Source of the DNA: Georgfuchsia toluolica
GTDB taxonomy: Bacteria; Pseudomonadota; Gammaproteobacteria; Burkholderiales; Rhodocyclaceae
Reading direction: 5' to 3'
Length of the DNA stretch: 64,000 bases
Assembly (NCBI RefSeq): GCF_907163265.1
Contig: NZ_CAJQUM010000001.1
Location: 1,798,001 to 1,862,000 of the forward strand
The notes under the pieces were generated by a model. It saw only the letters and a list, made by a program, of their open reading frames with translations, did no database searches and was not told the origin of the DNA. Below are positions 1 to 12,870 of this stretch, piece after piece (the first letter of the stretch is position 1; each line of letters begins with the position of its first letter). The position numbers and the translations under genes are program-made.

Positions 1-23
1 ACGCAGCGCGAGCCCCTTGCCGA

Positions 24-562
24 TTATTCGGCAACGGCATAAATGGCGGGCAGGTTGCGCCAGGCGCCTTCGATATCCATACCGAAGCCGAAGACAAAAC
101 GATTGGGCAAGGTGAGGCCGATGAAATTCGGCACGATCGGCTTGGTCCGGCCGATCTCCTTGTCGGCGAAGACGGCGGTATAGCAGCCTTCAGCGCCCTG
201 CCTGAGCAGACGCTCGCGAATCGCCGCCAGCGTGATACCCTCGTCGAGAATGTCATCCACCAGCAATACGATACGCCCCGTCACCGGCGTGCGCGGCTCC
301 ACCACCCAGGCCAGCTCACCGCCAGTGGTCGAATCGCCGTAGCGCGTCGCATGCAGATAGTCGTATTCGAGTGGAAAGCGCAGCAGCGGCAGCAGGTGTC
401 CGGCAAAGATGGTTGCGCCGCCCATGACCGCCAGCACCAGGGGATTGCGCTCGGACAATGCCTCGGTGATTGATTGCGCAACGCGCCGGACTGCTGCCGT
501 TACCTCAGCCTCGCTGCGGATCAACTCTGCGCTATCGAGTATCCGGCGCGCTTCCTCGGGGT

Positions 563-566
<4 letters not shown>
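24..566 (-). CDS. hpt: Hypoxanthine-guanine phosphoribosyltransferase
   Basis: A 180-residue purine-salvage enzyme that joins hypoxanthine or guanine to PRPP in the cytoplasm to give IMP or GMP. The PRPP-binding loop is clear at residues 103-110 (VDDILDEG), preceded by a run of hydrophobic beta-strand residues, and the length is normal for bacterial HGPRT. The ATG at 564-566 overlaps the galU stop in an ATGA, so the two are probably translationally coupled at the end of a ligA-galU-hpt unit. Only 23 bases follow the stop before the window edge. The family is certain. Substrate preference (hypoxanthine against guanine or xanthine) cannot be read from the sequence. Confidence 0.93.
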
Positions 567-3668
<3,102 letters not shown>

Positions 3669-3671
3669 GGA

Positions 3672-4832
3672 TCAAGCAAACAGGCGTAGCGCGCGGCGTC
3701 CCCCGGCTGGAATGCCGTGGGCGGCCATTTGGGCTTGCAGTTCCACGACCTTGGCGCGGATGGTCGCCAATGCCATGTTGCCGAGCGGATTGTGTTGGTC
3801 GTCGACCAGCATGCCGTCGAGCGCTTCGGCCAACTGACGCGCGGCGGCCAGCATGGTGTCGAATACGGCAGCACCGTTGCCGACGCGCGGCACATCGAGC
3901 CAGAAGGTGATGCCGGAGGTGGAACCGGTGCGCATTTGTTCGAGATCGAATGGCGCCGCGCCGGAATTGCTCACCGAAAACAAACGCCCGCCTTCGGCGC
4001 CGATCAGGTAGAACAGCCCATCCGCGGCCAACTGCAAACCGGTCGCTTCGAGCAGACCGCGCAGCTTGGTACCGGCAAATGCCTGTCCGGCACGGCTGAC
4101 AATGTGGATTGCAATCTGGATGTCGACCGCCGCGCACACATCATCAATGTCATGTGCATGGGCAAGGATTTCATCCAGCGCGGGAATGGCAACCTGTCCT
4201 CCCCTTGCGGCCGTTATCGCTTCCGCCACCTGGCAAAACGATCTCAGCTCAACCTCGCCGATGGCGCCCTGGCGATCCGCCAGTTGAATGGCGACGTAGG
4301 CATGGTCAGCCGCACTGACTGACGGATCGTCAATCTCGATCCACTCGCCATTGCCGGCAGCACGGCCGACCCAGCGAATGCGCTTGTGGCAATCGGCATT
4401 CGTTTCGCGCCAGGCCGCCTGCAACACGGCAACGCTTTGGTCGGGAGGAAGGGCGAGACCGAGTTCGATCATGGGGTCGATAAATTCTTCCCCCGGCGCA
4501 TCATTTGATGGAGCAGCAGTCAACCCGGCCGGGGCCGCTGCTCCATCCATTTCATCGGCGCCAACCGCCTCGCCGCTCACCTCATCATCCTGTGGCGAGG
4601 TAAAGACCGGCTCGATGCGCGGATCAATGCGTTCATTCAGTTCCGCGCCGGAAATTTCATCGGCCGCGCTGTCTGCCGCCTGTTCGATCAGCACATCCGG
4701 CTGGCTATCGCGAAAGATTTTTTCCGCCGCCTTGCGATGACGATATTCCTGCCATCTGTTGTAGGCCCAGACGCCCAGCACCGCCGCAGCGCCAGCCCCG
4801 ATCAAGGCCTGTTGGAATTCGCTGATCACCAT
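3672..4832 (-). CDS. zipA: Cell division protein ZipA
   Basis: A 386-residue inner-membrane division protein that tethers FtsZ to the membrane. The N-terminus carries one membrane segment (residues about 9-25, ALIGAGAAAVLGVWAY) followed by a basic stretch. A long acidic, proline- and alanine-containing linker leads to a C-terminal domain of about 140 residues (from IQIAIHIVS to the end) that matches the ZipA FtsZ-binding fold. It stands four bases after smc on the same strand, an arrangement common in betaproteobacteria, so it is probably co-transcribed with smc. The linker is weakly conserved, and the assignment rests on topology, C-terminal domain and position. Confidence 0.88.
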   Translation of the reverse strand: MVISEFQQALIGAGAAAVLGVWAYNRWQEYRHRKAAEKIFRDSQPDVLIEQAADSAADEISGAELNERIDPRIEPVFTSPQDDEVSGEAVGADEMDGAAAPAGLTAAPSNDAPGEEFIDPMIELGLALPPDQSVAVLQAAWRETNADCHKRIRWVGRAAGNGEWIEIDDPSVSAADHAYVAIQLADRQGAIGEVELRSFCQVAEAITAARGGQVAIPALDEILAHAHDIDDVCAAVDIQIAIHIVSRAGQAFAGTKLRGLLEATGLQLAADGLFYLIGAEGGRLFSVSNSGAAPFDLEQMRTGSTSGITFWLDVPRVGNGAAVFDTMLAAARQLAEALDGMLVDDQHNPLGNMALATIRAKVVELQAQMAAHGIPAGGRRALRLFA

Positions 4833-4836
4833 AATG

Positions 4837-7800
4837 TCATGCCGCCATGTCTTCAGTCATGCGCAACGCCTCATCCATATCCACTTCGACCACGCGCGAC
4901 ACGCCCCGCTCCTGCATGGTGACGCCGATCAGCTGCTGCGCCATTTCCATGGCGATCTTGTTATGCGTGATGAAAATGAACTGCGTCTGCGCCGACATGC
5001 GCTTGACCATTTCGCAAAAACGGTCGGTGTTGCTGTCGTCGAGTGGCGCATCGACTTCGTCGAGCAGGCAAAACGGCGCCGGGTTGAGTTGAAAAATCGC
5101 GAACACCATCGCGATCGCCGTGAGTGCCTTCTCGCCGCCCGAGAGCAGATGAATCGTCGAATTCTTCTTGCCCGGCGGCTGCGCCATGATCTGGATGCCG
5201 GCATCGAGAATCTCGTCGCCGGTCAGGATCAGCCTGGCTTCGCCGCCACCGAACAGTTGCGGGAACAAGTCGCCGAAATGCCGATTGACGCTGTCGTAGG
5301 TTTCCTGCAATTGCTCGCGCGTTTCGCGGTCGATGCGGCGGATGGCGTCTTCCAGCGTACCGATCGCCTGCGCCAGATCGGTCGACTGCGAATCCAGGTA
5401 CTCCTTGCGTTGCGTGGAACTCGCGAGTTCCTCCAGCGCCGCAAGATTGACCGGGCCCAGCGCCTCGATCTCGCTGTTAAGACGGGCAATATCGCCTTGC
5501 AGCACGCTTTCCTTGAGTCCCGGCTGCAACTCGGCCACCAGAGCCTCCTCGCTGGCATTGGCTTCAAGCAGACGCTGCTGGTATTGCTCTTCGTTCAACT
5601 GGGCAGCCTGCTGCTTGAGCTTGAGGTCGTTGATCTTCTCGCGCAGGGGTTCAATACTTTGTTCGAGGCGCTGTCGTTGCTCATCCAGCGTACGCAGCGC
5701 TAACGCCGCGGTTTCCAGCGCTTCGCGCCGCTCGACCAGGGCCGCCTCCTGACCCTGCTTCGCAGCCAGTGCCGACTGCAACTGATCCTGCAACACGCTA
5801 TCGCTGATCGCGGCCAGCTCCTGCGCGGCGCTCTGGCGCGCTGCGTCGATGCGCGTGATCTGGCCGCGTGCAGTATCGCTGTTCTTCGCGTTGTCTTCAA
5901 GCTTGGTGACGCACTCCCGTTGCGAAAACCCGGCTTCCTGCGCCTCGCGCGCGAGTTGCTGTTCGAGCGCACGCAATTCCTTGAGCGCCTGCTCGGCATT
6001 GCGCTGGAGCTCCAGCGCCGCGTCGACGCGTTCGAGGATGGCGGCGATCTGTTCCTGCCACTGGCTGCCGCCTTCTTCGGCACGCATTTGACTGGTGCGT
6101 TCCGCTTCTTCCTGACGCAGCACTTCTTCCAGATCGTGCTCGATCTGGGCCATGCGTTCTTCATGACGGGCGAGTTCCTGCGTCAGCTTCAGCGCTTCCA
6201 CCTGCGCCTCGTGCGCGCGCTGTTGCGCTTCCTGACCGCTGCGGCGCAACTGCGCCAGCTCGCCTTGCGCTTCATTCAGCGCGCGTTCCGTCGCTTGCTG
6301 CGCCTCACGCGCCACGGACTCCTCGGCTTCCCTGCCTTCGATCAGTTGTCCCAGTTCTTCGATCTCGCGCTGGCGTTCGATGACGCCATGCGTCTTGGCA
6401 TCCGGCACATACAGCGTCAAGCCGTGCCGCGTGCGCACGTGGCCTTCGCGCGAGACGCAGGCGGCGCCCGCTGCCGGTGTCACGGCACTCAGATCCTCGA
6501 CGGCCCGTATGCCAGCCAGCCATTCGTCGAGCACCGTTGCCAGCGCTGCATCGCTGCAACGTACCTTTGCCCGCAGCGACCCAGCCACGGGGGTTTGCAC
6601 GGCATCGCCTGCTTCTGCCAACGCCAGGGCAAAAATCACTGGCGGCGGCGCATTCAACGCGCTGGCTGCCGTTGCCACATCGGCGGACAGAGCCGCCAAG
6701 CGTTCACGCAATATCGCCTCGACAGCGGTTTCCCAGCCGGCATCAACCTGAATCGACTTCCACAACGGTGACGCATCGGCGAGGCCCTTGCCGCGCAACC
6801 ACTCGCCGATGTCGCCGGTCTGGCGCACGCGCTGCTGCAATTGCTGAAGCGCATCACGGCGCGCGCGTGCTTCCGTCGCCGCGCGGTGAGCGACCTGCAA
6901 GCGTTCGCGCGCAGTGCGCAGCTCGGCTTCCAACGTAGGTATCCGGCCTTGCAGCGCGGACAAGGCTGTTTGTTGCCGGGTGAGTTCTTCCTGCGCCGTT
7001 GTGTGACGTTCCTGTGCCGCCGCCAGCAGCGCGGCATCGGGCGCAATCAGCGCGGATTTTTCCTGTTCCAGCTTGATGCGACGGGCATTGAGATTCTCCA
7101 ATGCCCGTTGCGCGTGGCCGCGATCGGCATCGGCCAGGCGCGCGCCCTGCTCGGCTTCGCTTTGTTGGCGCCGCGCCGCGGTGACTTCCGCCACGGCGGC
7201 TTGCAATGCCTGTTCAGCCTCGGGCAGGTGTTGCGCTTCCGCTTCATGGCGTGCTGCCGCAGTCGCCACACGCGTCTGTGCGTTTTCCTGCAAGGACTGC
7301 CAGCGATCGCGCTCCTGCTCCAATTGCGCCAACTGCGCGCGCCAGTGTTCGTCTTCGCCACCGAGTTGGGCCAGGCGCTGTTCCAGGCGTGCACGCGAAT
7401 CGTGCATGTGCGCGATTTCCGTTTCGAGACGGCCAACTTCGGCATTGGCCGCATACATCTGCGCCTGTTCGGCATGCAAGGCGTCGGATGCGGCGAAGTG
7501 AACTTCGCGTGCATGTTCGAGACCGGCTTCGGTTTCGCGCAACTGTGCACTTTCTTCATCGACGCGCAGCACCATCTTGTCGATGTCAGTGGAAATGCGC
7601 TGTACATCCCTGCGCGCATCATTGCGTTTCTTGAGCCAGAGCAGGTTCTGCCGTTGCGCGAGTTGGGCCTGGGCATCGCGATAACGTTGTGCGACTTCGG
7701 CCTGGGCCTGCAGACGATGGATCTGGCCATCGAGTTCGTTGCGGATGTCATCGACACGGGCCAGGTTTTCGCGCGCGTCTTCGAGGCGATTTTCGGTTTC

Positions 7801-8334
7801 GCGCCGCCGTTCCTTGTATTTTGTGACGCCGGCGGCTTCCTCGAGGAACATGCGCAGTTCGTCGGGCTTGGCTTCGACGATGCGCGAGATCATGCCCTGG
7901 CCGATGATGGCATAGGCGCGCGGACCGAGGCCGGTGCCGAGGAACAGGTCGATCACGTCGCGGCGGCGCACGTGCAGGTTGTTGAGGTAGTAGCTCGAAT
8001 TGCCCTCGCGGTCGAGCAAACGCTTGACCACGATCTCGCCGTATTGTGACCACTGGCCCGTGGCCCGGCCCAGGCTGTTGTCGAAATGCAATTCGACGCT
8101 GGCGCGGCTGACTTCCTTGCGCGTGCCCGAGCCCTTGAAGATCACGTCCTGGATCGATTCGCCGCGCAGCTCGGAGGCCTTGGATTCACCCAGCACCCAG
8201 CGCACCGCGTCGATGATGTTGGACTTGCCGCAGCCATTGGGGCCGACCACCCCGGCCAACTGACCCGGGAAAACTACCGAGGTGGGATCGACAAAGGATT
8301 TGAAACCGGCGAGTTTGAGTTTGGTCAGGCGCAC
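4837..8334 (-). CDS. smc: Chromosome partition protein SMC
   Basis: The large ATPase of the bacterial condensin, 1165 residues, a normal length. The N-terminal head has the Walker A motif GPNGCGKSN at residues 31-39. Two long coiled coils flank a hinge (around residues 500-640), and the C-terminal head has the ABC signature LLSGGEKALTA and Walker B CLLDEVDAPLDD. It organises and segregates the chromosome with ScpA/ScpB kleisin partners, which are not encoded nearby. It precedes zipA by four bases. The coiled-coil region is alanine-, glutamate- and arginine-rich, and this generates very long but meaningless open frames on the opposite strand. Confidence 0.97.
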   Translation of the reverse strand: MRLTKLKLAGFKSFVDPTSVVFPGQLAGVVGPNGCGKSNIIDAVRWVLGESKASELRGESIQDVIFKGSGTRKEVSRASVELHFDNSLGRATGQWSQYGEIVVKRLLDREGNSSYYLNNLHVRRRDVIDLFLGTGLGPRAYAIIGQGMISRIVEAKPDELRMFLEEAAGVTKYKERRRETENRLEDARENLARVDDIRNELDGQIHRLQAQAEVAQRYRDAQAQLAQRQNLLWLKKRNDARRDVQRISTDIDKMVLRVDEESAQLRETEAGLEHAREVHFAASDALHAEQAQMYAANAEVGRLETEIAHMHDSRARLEQRLAQLGGEDEHWRAQLAQLEQERDRWQSLQENAQTRVATAAARHEAEAQHLPEAEQALQAAVAEVTAARRQQSEAEQGARLADADRGHAQRALENLNARRIKLEQEKSALIAPDAALLAAAQERHTTAQEELTRQQTALSALQGRIPTLEAELRTARERLQVAHRAATEARARRDALQQLQQRVRQTGDIGEWLRGKGLADASPLWKSIQVDAGWETAVEAILRERLAALSADVATAASALNAPPPVIFALALAEAGDAVQTPVAGSLRAKVRCSDAALATVLDEWLAGIRAVEDLSAVTPAAGAACVSREGHVRTRHGLTLYVPDAKTHGVIERQREIEELGQLIEGREAEESVAREAQQATERALNEAQGELAQLRRSGQEAQQRAHEAQVEALKLTQELARHEERMAQIEHDLEEVLRQEEAERTSQMRAEEGGSQWQEQIAAILERVDAALELQRNAEQALKELRALEQQLAREAQEAGFSQRECVTKLEDNAKNSDTARGQITRIDAARQSAAQELAAISDSVLQDQLQSALAAKQGQEAALVERREALETAALALRTLDEQRQRLEQSIEPLREKINDLKLKQQAAQLNEEQYQQRLLEANASEEALVAELQPGLKESVLQGDIARLNSEIEALGPVNLAALEELASSTQRKEYLDSQSTDLAQAIGTLEDAIRRIDRETREQLQETYDSVNRHFGDLFPQLFGGGEARLILTGDEILDAGIQIMAQPPGKKNSTIHLLSGGEKALTAIAMVFAIFQLNPAPFCLLDEVDAPLDDSNTDRFCEMVKRMSAQTQFIFITHNKIAMEMAQQLIGVTMQERGVSRVVEVDMDEALRMTEDMAA

Positions 8335-8633
8335 GCGAAGTTTTGCTCGTGTAGGTTTTCTGGTTCGGAGATCGGCTCGACCACCCTTCCCGGGGTAGAG
8401 CCAGGCGACGCTGCATTATAATCGCTCCGCACTACGCCATCGGAATTGACCTATGCCGACCAAGCCGGAACCAAGCAGGTAAGACTTCGCTTGAGGGATC
8501 GGTCTCCCGGCCGGGAAAGCAGCATAAAGGCCCGCCCCCTCCCCACCTCCCCCTCACGGGGAAGGTGACTGATTTGCTCGCTTCGCTCGAAATTTTTCGC
8601 CAATTTTGTCAAGACTTCAGTGGTAAGAGACTA
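8335..8633 (+). promoter_or_regulatory. queF leader with duplicated start and repeat insertion
   Basis: The 299 bases between smc and queF hold a TATAAT at about 8412-8417 on the plus strand. At 8453 follows an ATG with a nine-codon frame, MPTKPEPSR, then a stop. The real queF start at 8634 begins MHTKPNK, so the start of the gene appears twice. Between the two lies a GC-rich element bounded by the octamer AAGACTTC (8482-8489 and 8611-8618), containing a copy of the family found at 9143-9203 in inverted orientation. The parsimonious reading is an insertion that displaced queF from its original start. Confidence 0.5.
8527..8592 (-). repeat. GC-rich palindromic repeat, copy upstream of queF
   Basis: Read on the minus strand this is GAGCGAAGCGAG, then CAGTCACC, a TCCCC...GGGGG hairpin and GGGAGGGGGCGGG. 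The copy at 9143-9203 on the plus strand has the same order of blocks (GAGCGCAGCGA, CTGTCGCC, CCCCC...GGGGG, GGGAGGGGGCGGG). Others lie at 21199-21256 and 24328-24365. The two nearest copies bracket queF as an inverted pair. Confidence 0.7.
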
Positions 8634-9053
8634 ATGCATACCAAGCCCAACAAGGCGCTGCAAACCTTCCCCAATCCGGCCCCGCATCGGGATTACCAGA
8701 TCCATATGGAAATCCCCGAGTTCACCTGCCTTTGCCCCAAGACCGGGCAACCGGATTTTGCCACGCTGATGCTGGACTACATCGCCGACAAAAGCTGTGT
8801 CGAACTGAAGAGTCTAAAGCTGTATATCTGGAGTTTTCGTGACGAGGGACATTTTCACGAGGATGTGACCAACCGCATTCTCGACGATTTGGTCAAGGCC
8901 ACCCGGCCCCGCTTCATGCGCCTGACGGCGCGCTTCAACGTGCGCGGCGGTATTTTCACCAACGTCGTGACCGAACATCGCAAGAAAGGCTGGAAGCCGG
9001 CACCGAAGGTCGAACTGGCCGAATTCTCCCCGCAATCGAATACGCGCGGGTAA
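8634..9053 (+). CDS. queF: NADPH-dependent preQ0 reductase QueF
   Basis: Reduces 7-cyano-7-deazaguanine (preQ0) to preQ1 in queuosine biosynthesis, the only nitrile-to-amine reduction known in primary metabolism. The 139-residue length makes it the short, single-domain (YkvM-like) form. The catalytic cysteine is in [13 protein letters not shown], the QueF signature ELKSLKLY follows, and the conserved HEDVTNRI segment is present. The start is the ATG at 8634. The open frame extends back to 8565, but those codons come from the inserted repeat and not from QueF. No other queuosine gene is in the window, so it is probably transcribed alone. Confidence 0.94.
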   Translation: MHTKPNKALQTFPNPAPHRDYQIHMEIPEFTCLCPKTGQPDFATLMLDYIADKSCVELKSLKLYIWSFRDEGHFHEDVTNRILDDLVKATRPRFMRLTARFNVRGGIFTNVVTEHRKKGWKPAPKVELAEFSPQSNTRG

Positions 9054-9059
9054 GCAAGT

Positions 9060-9130
9060 CAAAAAGTTCAAGGTTCAAGGCCCAAGGTTAAAACCGCAAC
9101 AACCTTGAATCTCGAATGTTGAACTTGCGC
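9060..9130. terminator. Imperfect inverted repeat after queF
   Basis: Just past the queF stop, AAGTTCAAGGTTCAAGG and AAGGTT are mirrored by AACCTT and GTTGAACTT at about 9099-9128. The stem is long but interrupted and has no T run, so a terminator role is only plausible. Confidence 0.4.
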
Positions 9131-9142
9131 ATGGGTAAACAT

Positions 9143-9203
9143 TGAGCGCAGCGAACTGATCTGTCGCCTCCCCCGAGAGGGGGAGGTTGGGAGGGGGCGG
9201 GAG
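9143..9203 (+). repeat. GC-rich palindromic repeat, copy downstream of queF
   Basis: Begins GAGCGCAGCGAACTG, continues to a hairpin CCTCCCCC-GAGA-GGGGGAGG and ends GGGAGGGGGCGGG. It is the inverted partner of the copy at 8527-8592 on the other side of queF. Confidence 0.7.
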
Positions 9204-9228
9204 TACGTTTCGCGGCCACCCCAAATAA

Positions 9229-9251
9229 AAAACGCGCTTTAAGCGCGTTCT
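9229..9251 (-). terminator. Terminator of the tRNA array
   Basis: On the minus strand, directly after tRNA-His, AACGCGC and GCGCGTT pair around a short loop and run into TTTTTTATTT. This is a standard intrinsic terminator for the Pro-Arg-His tRNA transcript. Confidence 0.85.
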
Positions 9252-9256
9252 TTATT

Positions 9257-9332
9257 TGGGGTGGCCGATGGGACTCGAACCCACGACAACCGGAATCACA
9301 ATCCGGGACTCTACCAACTGAGCTACGGCCAC
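9257..9332 (-). tRNA. tRNA-His (GTG)
   Basis: A 76-nt cloverleaf on the minus strand. The acceptor GTGGCCG pairs with CGGCCAC, the discriminator is C (typical of tRNA-His), and CCA is encoded. The anticodon loop TTGTGAT gives anticodon GTG. It is last in a three-gene array with tRNA-Arg and tRNA-Pro, followed by an intrinsic terminator. Confidence 0.96.
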
Positions 9333-9345
9333 CGCCGTTTAAAAC

Positions 9346-9422
9346 TGGTCCGCCCGGCGGGACTCGAACCCACAACCCCCGGCTTAGAAGGCCGGTGCTC
9401 TATCCGGTTGAGCTACGGGCGG
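9346..9422 (-). tRNA. tRNA-Arg (TCT)
   Basis: 77 nt on the minus strand. The acceptor CCGCCCG pairs with CGGGCGG, the discriminator is A and CCA is encoded. The anticodon loop CTTCTAA reads TCT, decoding AGA/AGG. It lies 13 bases upstream of tRNA-His in the same transcript. Confidence 0.96.
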
Positions 9423-9452
9423 CCTGCGGCACGGCAGTCGGGGTGAGAGACC

Positions 9453-9529
<77 letters not shown>

Positions 9530-9657
9530 AGCAGGCCGCGATTCTAGCGGCGGCATGCTGCCCGGTCAAATTCTTTCTGTCGAAAATTCGCATATTTCCG
9601 GTGAACGGTGGAATAATGCGCCCCTCGTTCCGGCACGCTCCAGCCTTATATAGCGGC

Positions 9658-9686
9658 TTGCAGTGTGTCGGGGTTTCGTTTATAAA
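9658..9686 (+). promoter_or_regulatory. Candidate sigma-70 promoter of dksA
   Basis: TTGCAG at 9658-9663 and TATAAA at 9681-9686 are separated by exactly 17 bases, about 30 bases upstream of the dksA start. The -10 is good and the -35 matches only in its TTG. Confidence 0.5.
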
Positions 9687-9716
9687 ATGCATTTTCCACG
9701 CAGACGGATTCATTCG

Positions 9717-10145
9717 ATGGCTGAAGATTTGCTGCACAAGAAACAATTCCCTCCCTATGCTGCCAAAAAAGGTGAGGAATATATGAATTCGAAACAACTC
9801 ATGCACTTTCGCAAGATTCTCGAAGCGCTGAAGGATGAGTTGGCCGATGATATCGATCGCACCGTGCATACGATGCAGGACGAGGCCACGGTATTCGCCG
9901 ACCCCAACGATCGCGCCAGCCAGGAATCGGACATTGCGCTCGAACTGCGCAACCGCGACCGCGAACGCAAGTTGATCAAGAAGGTCAATGAATCACTGGC
10001 ATTGATCGAATCCGGTGACTACGGCTATTGCGAAAGCTGCGGCATCGAGATCGGTCTGAAGCGCCTCGAAGCGCGTCCGACGGCCACCTTGTGCATTGAC
10101 TGCAAGACGCTGGAAGAAATACGCGAAAAGCAGGTAGCGAAATAA
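9717..10145 (+). CDS. dksA: RNA polymerase-binding transcription factor DksA
   Basis: Binds in the secondary channel of RNA polymerase and works with ppGpp in the stringent response. relA is also in this window, at 52.5 kb. With the ATG at 9717 the protein has 142 residues and keeps the GEEYMN block found inside E. coli DksA, so the later ATG at 9783 would cut conserved sequence. A coiled coil (about residues 25-100) carries the acidic tip ([11 protein letters not shown]) and is followed by the four-cysteine zinc finger CESCG ... CIDC. The gene stands alone, convergent with pnp, and ends in a shared bidirectional terminator. Confidence 0.95.
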   Translation: MAEDLLHKKQFPPYAAKKGEEYMNSKQLMHFRKILEALKDELADDIDRTVHTMQDEATVFADPNDRASQESDIALELRNRDRERKLIKKVNESLALIESGDYGYCESCGIEIGLKRLEARPTATLCIDCKTLEEIREKQVAK

Positions 10146-10220
10146 ATTTCGCCACCTGCTTTTCGCGAAGACTAACTCACAAAGCGACGTTACGTCGTAA
10201 GCTGAAAGCAAGTCAGCAAC

Positions 10221-10248
10221 AAAAAAGGACGCCGCGGCGTCCTTTTTT
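10221..10248. terminator. Bidirectional terminator between dksA and pnp
   Basis: A perfect stem AAGGACGCC-GCGGCGTCCTT at 10225-10244 is flanked by an A run on the left and a T run on the right, so it can stop transcription from both convergent genes. Confidence 0.9.
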
Positions 10249-10266
10249 GCTGGATGTAATCCAAGC

Positions 10267-12384
10267 TTACTGTTGTGGGGCTGCCTGCGCCGGTGCCGCA
10301 TCGGCCAGCGCCGCCTTCATCGACAGGCGAACACGGCCCTTGTCATCGGTTTCGATGACCTTGACCTTAACGCTCTGGCCTTCCTTGAGGTAATCGGCGA
10401 CGGCATTGACGCGCTCGTTGGCGATCTGCGAAATATGCAGCAGGCCATCCTTGCCCGGCAGCACCTGCACGATGGCGCCAAAGTCGAGCAGGCGCAGCAC
10501 GGTGCCTTCGTAGATGCGGCCCACTTCAACTTCCGCCGTGATGTCCTCGATACGCTTCTTCGCCACCTGCGCGGCATCCGCATTGACCGACGAAATGGTC
10601 ACGCTGCCGTCGTCCTTGATGTCGATCACGCAGCCGGTTTCCTCGGTCAGTGCGCGGATCGTTGATCCGCCCTTGCCGATCACGTCGCGGATTTTTTCCG
10701 GGTTGATCTTGATCGTGATCATGCGCGGCGCATAGGCAGAGACATCCTCACGCGCACCCGACATTGAATCCTTCATCAAACCGAGGATATGCAAACGCGC
10801 GTCTTTGGCCTGGGCCAGCGCAACCTGCATGATTTCCTTGGTGATGCCCTGTATCTTGATATCCATCTGTAGTGCGGTAACACCGGTATCCGTACCCGCC
10901 ACCTTGAAGTCCATGTCGCCAAGGTGGTCCTCGTCGCCGAGGATGTCGGTCAGCACCGCGAAGCGGCCGCCTTCCTTGATCAGGCCCATGGCGATACCCG
11001 CGACGTGCGCCTTGAGCGGCACACCGGCGTCCATCAACGCGAGCGAACCACCGCATACGGAAGCCATTGATGACGAGCCGTTGGACTCGGTGATTTCCGA
11101 GACCACGCGCATGCTGTAGGCAAACTCCTCGGCCGAGGGCAGCACGGCTGCCAAGGCACGCTTGGCAAGGCGGCCGTGGCCGATTTCACGCCGCTTCGGC
11201 GTACCGACGCGGCCGCATTCGCCCGTGGCGTAGGGTGGCATGTTGTAGTGGAGCAGGAAGCGCTCGCGGTATTCGCCTTGCAGCGCATCGATGATCTGCT
11301 CGTCACGATTGGTGCCGAGCGTCGCCACCACCATGGCCTGGGTCTCGCCGCGCGTAAACAGCGCTGAACCATGGGTGCGCGGCAGCACGCCATTGCGGAT
11401 CGAGATCGGACGCACGGTGCGCGTGTCGCGGCCATCGATGCGCGGCAGGCCGTCGAGAATCTGATTGCGCACGATCTTGGCTTCGAGGTCGAAGAGATGG
11501 TTATTGACTGTGTTGACGTCGGCCGCGCCTTCGCCTTCACACAGGGCAGTCACTACCTTGGCGCTGATTTCGCGCGTCTTTTGGGTGCGCGCCTGCTTGC
11601 TGGTGATGCGGTAGGCTTCGCGCAAATCGGCTTCGGCAAGTTCCTGGATGCGGGCAATCAACGCTTGATCCTTGGCGGCGGGCTGCCAGTCCCACTCCGG
11701 CTTGCCGGCGACTTCGACAAGTTCGTTGATGGCTTTGATCGCAGCCTGCATCTGGTCGTGGCCGAACACCACCGCGCCGAGCATGACTTCTTCGGAGAGT
11801 TGTTGCGCTTCCGATTCAACCATCAGCACTGCCGCCGCCGTACCGGCAACGACGAGATTCAACTGGCTTTCCTTGAGCTGCGAGAAGGTCGGACACAGCA
11901 CGTACTGGCCATCGAGGTAACCGACGCGCGCGGCACCGATCGGGCCATCGAAGGGAATGCCGGAAATCGCCAATGCTGCCGAGGCGCCGATCAATGCCGG
12001 GATATCGGGATCGATTTCGGGGTTGCTCGACATCACGGTGCACACCACCTGCACTTCGTTGTAGAAACCTTCAGGGAACAATGGGCGGATTGGCCGGTCG
12101 ATCAGACGGCAAGTCAGGGTCTCCTTTTCCGACGGGCGCCCTTCGCGCTTGAAGAAACCGCCGGGTATACGGCCAGCCGCATACGTCTTCTCGACGTAAT
12201 CGACCGTCAATGGGAAGAAGTCCTGGCCGGGTTTGGCCGCGCGCGCGCCGACGACAGTTGCCAGCACAACGGTGTCGTCCATGCTTACCATCACGGCGCC
12301 GCCGGCCTGGCGCGCCACTTCACCGGTTTCCAGCGTGACGGTATGGGTACCGTAGGCAAAAGTTTTACGAATTGGGGTTAACAA
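10267..12384 (-). CDS. pnp: Polynucleotide phosphorylase
   Basis: A 3'-to-5' phosphorolytic exoribonuclease and degradosome component, 705 residues, normal length. It has two RNase PH domains (residues about 12-230 and 310-550) with a helical linker, then KH ([20 protein letters not shown]) and S1 ([20 protein letters not shown]) RNA-binding domains. The start is TTG at 12384. The N-terminal sequence from that codon ([12 protein letters not shown]) matches the family, and AAAGGA lies 8-9 bases upstream. It follows rpsO on the same strand, the classical rpsO-pnp arrangement, with a terminator-like hairpin between them. Confidence 0.96.
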   Translation of the reverse strand: MLTPIRKTFAYGTHTVTLETGEVARQAGGAVMVSMDDTVVLATVVGARAAKPGQDFFPLTVDYVEKTYAAGRIPGGFFKREGRPSEKETLTCRLIDRPIRPLFPEGFYNEVQVVCTVMSSNPEIDPDIPALIGASAALAISGIPFDGPIGAARVGYLDGQYVLCPTFSQLKESQLNLVVAGTAAAVLMVESEAQQLSEEVMLGAVVFGHDQMQAAIKAINELVEVAGKPEWDWQPAAKDQALIARIQELAEADLREAYRITSKQARTQKTREISAKVVTALCEGEGAADVNTVNNHLFDLEAKIVRNQILDGLPRIDGRDTRTVRPISIRNGVLPRTHGSALFTRGETQAMVVATLGTNRDEQIIDALQGEYRERFLLHYNMPPYATGECGRVGTPKRREIGHGRLAKRALAAVLPSAEEFAYSMRVVSEITESNGSSSMASVCGGSLALMDAGVPLKAHVAGIAMGLIKEGGRFAVLTDILGDEDHLGDMDFKVAGTDTGVTALQMDIKIQGITKEIMQVALAQAKDARLHILGLMKDSMSGAREDVSAYAPRMITIKINPEKIRDVIGKGGSTIRALTEETGCVIDIKDDGSVTISSVNADAAQVAKKRIEDITAEVEVGRIYEGTVLRLLDFGAIVQVLPGKDGLLHISQIANERVNAVADYLKEGQSVKVKVIETDDKGRVRLSMKAALADAAPAQAAPQQ

Positions 12385-12445
12385 GGGATTTTCCTTTCAT
12401 CATTCACAGCGGGCGTCACACGCAGTTGCAATCAACTACCGCCCA

Positions 12446-12485
12446 TAAAAAAGCAAAAACCGGCGTGGCTTGAGCCAACGCCGGC
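12446..12485 (-). terminator. rpsO-pnp intergenic hairpin
   Basis: On the minus strand CCGGCGTTGGC and GCCACGCCGG pair around TCAA and are followed by TTTTTGCTTTTTT. It is a strong intrinsic terminator for rpsO with partial read-through into pnp likely. It may also serve as a processing hairpin in the pnp leader, as known in E. coli. Confidence 0.8.
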
Positions 12486-12530
12486 ATGTTCACTCACGCG
12501 ACAACAAATGCCAGTAGCACGTGTGCCGAC

Positions 12531-12800
12531 TTACTTGCGCAGACCGAGACGCTCGATCAGCGCACGGTAGCTATCTACGTTCCTGTTTTTCAGGTAATCG
12601 AGCAGTTTGCGACGGCGATTCACCATGCGCAGCAATCCGCGACGCGAGTGGTGATCCTTGACGTGCGCCTTGAAATGCCCCGTCAGGTCGTTGATACGCG
12701 CCGTGAGCAGGGCCACTTGTACTTCAGGAGAACCGGTATCGCCAATAGCACGTTGATAATCGGAGACGATGCCGGCCTTGGTGACGGTAGTAATGGTCAT
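12531..12800 (-). CDS. rpsO: 30S ribosomal protein S15
   Basis: An 89-residue primary 16S rRNA-binding protein of the small-subunit platform, the exact family length. The S15 signature [21 protein letters not shown] and [21 protein letters not shown] are intact. The ATG at 12800 follows a purine-rich GAGAAAAAAC. It is first gene of rpsO-pnp, with its promoter at 12900-12929. Confidence 0.98.
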   Translation of the reverse strand: MTITTVTKAGIVSDYQRAIGDTGSPEVQVALLTARINDLTGHFKAHVKDHHSRRGLLRMVNRRRKLLDYLKNRNVDSYRALIERLGLRK

Positions 12801-12870
12801 GTTTTTTCTCTCAAACTCGGTTTAGTGAAGAACGCCGCCCCGGTTTGATAGAGCCAGCATCCCCTGATTC

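Noticed and set aside
4834-8049. Long plus-strand reading frames opposite smc (up to 402 codons)
   Set aside because: They mirror the codon bias of the SMC coiled coil in a GC-rich gene, have arginine/histidine/glutamine-rich nonsense composition and no ribosome sites.
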